Assembly: GCA_965226645.1 (NCBI GenBank)
Contig: CBDDDL010000001.1
Location: 62,001-126,000, forward strand
Origin: Poriferisodalis sp965226645
Lineage (GTDB): Bacteria; Actinomycetota; Acidimicrobiia; Acidimicrobiales; Poriferisodalaceae
DNA length: 64,000 nt
Direction of reading: 5' to 3'
Part shown: positions 60,876 through 64,000 of the stretch, piece after piece
Position numbering within the stretch: position 1 is the stretch's first letter
How the letters are laid out: every line of letters begins with the position of its first letter
Translations under genes and position numbers: made by a program
The notes under the pieces: model-generated
The model's input: the letters and a program-made list of their open reading frames with translations, nothing else
Databases searched by the model: none
What the model was told of the DNA's origin: nothing

Positions 60876-62879
60876 TCAGGTCGCACCGTCGTCGAGGCGG
60901 ACCACCACCGAGCCGGGGAAGCGTTCGACGATGCGCTGCACCTTCGACTCATGCCCCTCGTCGGGAGGCGAGTGGCGCTGGGTAGCTCCGCCGCCGGCCG
61001 AGGCCCCGCTCGACGCAGAGGCAGACGGCTGCGGTGGCACGCCTGACGTTGCAGCGGGCGGTTCGCTGGATGCCGGAGGCTCCGCGCCAGGCGACGGGCT
61101 CTCGGCCGATGGGCTTTCAGGTGGTGGGCTCTCGGGTGCCGGGGCTGCGGGCGACGGGTCGTCGAAGACCTCTTCAGCAGCAGGACCACTTGAGGTCCGA
61201 GCGCTCGGGGCTCCGTCAGGCGCGGCAGCCACGGTCACATCCACGCGCATGTTCTGGTCGAGCAGATCGGACAGCACCGCTTCGACCTCGTTGCGACGGC
61301 GGTTTGCTTGGTCCAGCGGGACGCCATCTGGCAGCTGCAGGCGCACGACGTTGTCGTCCACCGACAGCACGTTGACGTCGCGATAGCAGCCCCGAGCGAC
61401 AGGCTTCAAACGATCGACGACGTCGCTGTGCCAGACCTGTTGCAGCTCTGAAGGCGACATGGACGCGGGGGCCGAACCACCCGAAACGGAGGCCGCAGAC
61501 GCGGGGGTATCCGGTGTTGAGGCGACGGGTTCTGACGTTTGCGAGGCGGGAGGCGCCGGGACCACGGTCGAGGGCTGAGGCGGCACGGGAGGCGCCGGGA
61601 CCACGGTCGAGGGCTGAGGCGGCACGGGAGGCGCCAGGGTGGGAGGCGCCGGTGGAGCTGGCGGCGCGGCAGTAGTCACTGACACTGGTGCAGGACCGTC
61701 GAGTTTCGGCGAGGCCGGCACCGCAGCCATCGCTGCTCGCGCCCCAGAGGGTCCACCGTCGCCGGCTAAAGCGCGCGATCTGGGCGCGGCCGACGGCGAC
61801 GACACGGCCGGCGACGACACTGCGGCGGCGCCCAGCATCTCGTCGGCCAGCAAGCCGACAAGCGCCACTTCGAGCGTGAGGCGTCGGTCGGCGGACTGGG
61901 GCATGTTCGCAAGCGCGGTTCCCAGCGCTTCGAGGGCCCGCACATTTGCGCGCCGACCCATGTCGTTGCTCAGCCCGCGCAGGATCTCGATGTCGCTGGG
62001 AGGCACCTGATGCGGATCCACTCCGGCGCCAACGAGGAAGACGTCACGCAAGCGGCGCCCCGTGCGCTCGGTGAGATCCCGAGCGTCAACACCCGCAGCC
62101 GTGGCGTCCGCGACCGCAATGAGCGTCGCGACCAGATCTCCGCCGGACAACGCACGCACGAGCGCATCGACATCGGTGCGATCGTCGGGAATGCCACCCG
62201 CGGCCAGCACTGTGTCGAGTGCGGAGAGGGCATCGCGCACCGAACCGCCGCCGCGCTCGACGACATAGTCGACGATGTCGTCGTCGACGGTCGCTCCCGC
62301 GGCGTCTGCCACCGCGCGCACATGGGGAGCCATCTCGTCTGCGCTCACCAAGGACAGCTCGAACTGCTGGGTGCGGCTGCGGATGGTGGGGATCACCTTC
62401 TGCGGATCGGTGGTGGCCAGGATGAACACCACGTGGGGCGGCGGTTCTTCGAGGGTCTTGAGCAGAGCGTTCGCCGCCGCGTTCGACAGCATGTGCACTT
62501 CGTCGAGGAGGTACACCTTGCGCCGCCCCGAGCTCACGAGCGCTGCCCTCTCGGTGATCTCGCGCATGTGATTCACCGAGTTGTTCGACGCCGCGTCGAG
62601 CTCGATGAGGTCCATGGAAGTGCCGCCGGCAATAGCCGTGCAGCGATGGCATTCGTCGCACGGCTCACCGTCGTCGCCTAACGCCTCGCAATTGAGCGCC
62701 TTCGCCAAGATGCGGGCGGTCGAGGTCTTGCCCGTGCCACGCGGGCCGCTCAGCAAGTACGCATGCCCCACGCGGTCCTCGCGCACGGCATTGCGCAAGG
62801 CCCGGACCAGGTGGCTCTGTCCGACCACCTCTGCAAACCGCTGAGGCCGAAACCTCCGGTAGAGCGACTGGTGCGGCAT
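60876..62879 (-). CDS. dnaX: DNA polymerase III subunit gamma/tau
   Basis: The clamp-loader ATPase of 667 residues: Walker A GPRGTGKT at 45-52, zinc cysteines C64, C74, C77, C80 (CEALGDDGEPCDECHRC), LLDEVHML and sensor ILATTDPQKVIPTIRSR. The linker (about residues 390-480) is Pro/Ala/Val-rich with a perfect 13-residue duplication (PPQPSTVVPAPPV type), before the C-terminal domain and another Ser/Pro/Glu-rich tail. No slippery A-run for a short gamma form was seen. Confidence 0.93.
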   Translation of the reverse strand: MPHQSLYRRFRPQRFAEVVGQSHLVRALRNAVREDRVGHAYLLSGPRGTGKTSTARILAKALNCEALGDDGEPCDECHRCTAIAGGTSMDLIELDAASNNSVNHMREITERAALVSSGRRKVYLLDEVHMLSNAAANALLKTLEEPPPHVVFILATTDPQKVIPTIRSRTQQFELSLVSADEMAPHVRAVADAAGATVDDDIVDYVVERGGGSVRDALSALDTVLAAGGIPDDRTDVDALVRALSGGDLVATLIAVADATAAGVDARDLTERTGRRLRDVFLVGAGVDPHQVPPSDIEILRGLSNDMGRRANVRALEALGTALANMPQSADRRLTLEVALVGLLADEMLGAAAVSSPAVSSPSAAPRSRALAGDGGPSGARAAMAAVPASPKLDGPAPVSVTTAAPPAPPAPPTLAPPVPPQPSTVVPAPPVPPQPSTVVPAPPASQTSEPVASTPDTPASAASVSGGSAPASMSPSELQQVWHSDVVDRLKPVARGCYRDVNVLSVDDNVVRLQLPDGVPLDQANRRRNEVEAVLSDLLDQNMRVDVTVAAAPDGAPSARTSSGPAAEEVFDDPSPAAPAPESPPPESPSAESPSPGAEPPASSEPPAATSGVPPQPSASASSGASAGGGATQRHSPPDEGHESKVQRIVERFPGSVVVRLDDGAT
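61561..61638. repeat. In-frame 39-bp tandem repeat in the dnaX linker
   Basis: A 39-base unit occurs at 61561-61599 and 61600-61638 with one difference at the end. It duplicates 13 residues of the Pro-rich linker without breaking the frame. Confidence 0.9.
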
Positions 62880-62988
62880 CTCGCGGCGATCCTAATGCTG
62901 CTGCTTCGGCGACGAATCAGAGTTCCGAGGCGGGCGTGAATTCGGCGGCTTGCGCCGTTATGGTGCGCCCAGTGTCGTCGTCTGACGT

Positions 62989-63090
62989 GGCGGCCGGGTC
63001 CTGTGCAACGGCGACCCGTGAACCGAGTCAGGGCCGGGAGGCAGCAGCTCTCAGCGGAACCCGACGTGTGCCGCAGATCGCCTGGCCGCC
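62989..63090 (+). ncRNA. ffs: Signal recognition particle RNA (4.5S type)
   Basis: The conserved apical core is present (GTCAGGGCCGGGAGGCAGCA), matching the SRP helix-8 motif that binds Ffh. The ends GGCGGCC (62989-62995) and GGCCGCC (63084-63090) pair to close a long hairpin of about 102 bases. It lies just upstream of, and divergent from, dnaX, a common place for this gene. Confidence 0.88.
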
Positions 63091-63172
63091 TCGTGAGACG
63101 ACGACACTGCGGGTTCGCCCTGTTGAACCCGCCATCAGACACAGCGGGTTCGGCGTGCCGGACTCGTGCCCC

Positions 63173-63261
63173 GGAGAGTTGCCAGAGTGGACGAATGGGC
63201 TCGCTTGGAAAGCGTGTGAGGCTTTCATCGGCCTCCGTGGGTTCGAATCCCACACTCTCCG
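63173..63261 (+). tRNA. tRNA-Ser (GGA)
   Basis: A class II tRNA: acceptor GGAGAGT/ACTCTCC with discriminator G, anticodon arm CGCTT-GGA-AAGCG region with anticodon GGA, a long variable arm and T-loop TTCGAAT. CCA is not encoded. Confidence 0.95.
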
Positions 63262-63280
63262 CGTGACAGACTGAAAATTC

Positions 63281-64000
63281 ATGACCGGTGGCGGGTCGCG
63301 CGGCATCGAGACCAAGGGTTTTGAGCCGGACGTGCCCATCTCCGTGTCCACGATCCTGGACTGGCCGCCACGGCCGATAGCCACGCTGCGACACATTGCC
63401 ACGATGATGCTCCCGCAGGGAATGCTCTGGGTGGCGATGTCTGCGGTGGTGTGGAACTTCTTCACGCCGTCCATGGAGCGCATGGAGAACCTGAGCCCGG
63501 GGTGGATCCTGCAGATCTACCTCCGCAACGTGATCGTGTTCACGCTGGTCGCGGGAACGCTGCATATGGCCCTGTACGTCCGGCGGGTCCAGCAGCAGCG
63601 CTACAAGTACAACCGCCGATGGCTCAGCACCACGAACCGGTCGTTCCTGTGGAACAACCAGACCCGAGACAACATGTTCTGGTGCTTGGTCAGCGGCTGC
63701 GGGGTCTGGTCGGCGTATGAGGCACTCACCCTGTGGTTCTACGCCAACGACTGGATCCCGTCGGTGGAGTGGGACTCGGCATGGCTGTACATCTGCGCGC
63801 TCACGGTGATTGCGTCTCTGTGGTCGGTGATTCACTTCTATTGCATCCACCGAGTGCTGCACATGCGCTGGGTCTATGACCACGTGCACTACCTGCACCA
63901 CCACAATGTGAACACGGGGCCGTGGAGCGGGCTGTCGATGCACCCGATCGAGCACATGATGTACCTCAGCATGATTGTGCTGTGGTGGGTGGTGCCCGCT
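63281..64000 (+). CDS. Sterol desaturase/fatty-acid hydroxylase family protein (truncated by window edge)
   Basis: Starting at ATG 63281, the frame is open to the end of the window (240 codons). It shows several membrane helices (MLWVAMSAVVWNFF, YLRNVIVFTLVAGTLHMALY, WLYICALTVIASLWSVIHFY in part) and the histidine boxes of diiron membrane oxygenases: HRVLH, HYLHHH and HPIEH. The family hydroxylates or desaturates sterols, carotenoids or fatty acids; the substrate is not evident. It follows tRNA-Ser by 19 bases. Confidence 0.85.
   Translation, partial: MTGGGSRGIETKGFEPDVPISVSTILDWPPRPIATLRHIATMMLPQGMLWVAMSAVVWNFFTPSMERMENLSPGWILQIYLRNVIVFTLVAGTLHMALYVRRVQQQRYKYNRRWLSTTNRSFLWNNQTRDNMFWCLVSGCGVWSAYEALTLWFYANDWIPSVEWDSAWLYICALTVIASLWSVIHFYCIHRVLHMRWVYDHVHYLHHHNVNTGPWSGLSMHPIEHMMYLSMIVLWWVVPA

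Noticed and set aside
62880..62988. Protein gene between dnaX and the SRP RNA
   Set aside because: No frame with family features; the conserved content of the region is the SRP RNA itself.

Overview
The window is high-GC, gene-dense bacterial DNA and looks like an actinomycete chromosome (Actinomycetota). The support is a WhiB regulator, a GlnR-type regulator beside two glutamine synthetases, a small acyl-CoA carboxylase epsilon subunit, a Streptomyces-like crotonyl-CoA carboxylase/reductase and a Mrp ATPase without the usual CxxC motif. An Acidimicrobiia-like lineage would fit, but nothing seen here proves it. Most genes are housekeeping or central metabolism. No prophage, insertion sequence or CRISPR array was recognised.

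Layout. 1-1.4 kb: tail of an unknown membrane protein and a two-gene AbiEii-like nucleotidyltransferase module. 1.5-6.9 kb: nitrogen block (nadE, glnII, glnA2, glnR-like) plus an overlooked 51-codon membrane protein. 7-13.6 kb: DUF4143 ATPase, RidA, PPOX-fold protein, a short molybdenum hydroxylase, ErpA, Mrp and Nudix. 13.8-17.1 kb: selenocysteine genes selA and selB flanking a tRNA-like element. 17.1-24.9 kb: whiB, NfeD-like protein, response regulator, tRNA-Pro, beta-hydroxyacid dehydrogenase, asd and lysC, cyclophilin and aat. 25-30.7 kb: ethylmalonyl-CoA mutase, DCC protein, CoA-transferase, and propionyl-CoA carboxylase beta and epsilon genes joined by a repeat. 30.8-39.4 kb: second DUF4143 ATPase behind a perfect palindrome, VOC protein, HTH gene, 5'-3' exonuclease, a frameshifted acyl-CoA synthetase, MttB-like methyltransferase with a TetR gene, and a B12-riboswitch-controlled binding protein. 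39.4-47.4 kb: menaquinone genes (menF, D, H, C, E) with merR and pyrE. 47.4-50.5 kb: mtnA with an aldolase-dehydrogenase fusion. 50.5-51.1 kb: VapBC. 51.4-56.3 kb: BMP-type nucleoside ABC transporter. 56.5-59.7 kb: methylmalonyl-CoA epimerase, crotonyl-CoA carboxylase/reductase and thiolase. 59.7-64 kb: recR, dnaX, SRP RNA, tRNA-Ser and a truncated sterol-desaturase-family gene.

How the genes fit together. Thiolase, Ccr, epimerase, ethylmalonyl-CoA mutase and propionyl-CoA carboxylase are consistent with C2 assimilation through the ethylmalonyl-CoA pathway. That pathway needs B12, and a cobalamin riboswitch gene lies in the window. The glnII/glnA2/glnR block is a nitrogen-assimilation unit. 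mtnA overlapping an aldolase-dehydrogenase fusion suggests salvage of 5-deoxyribose or methylthioribose from used S-adenosylmethionine.

Main oddities: (i) a 27-bp repeat that keeps an open frame stop-to-start coupled between pccB and accE; (ii) a selenocysteine locus whose SelB has a degenerate G4 motif and where no UCA tRNA could be folded; (iii) a 52-bp duplication that throws the asd C-terminus out of frame; (iv) a one-base frameshift in an acyl-CoA synthetase; (v) a perfect 43-bp palindrome before an orphan ATPase; (vi) short in-frame tandem duplications in or beside many genes.
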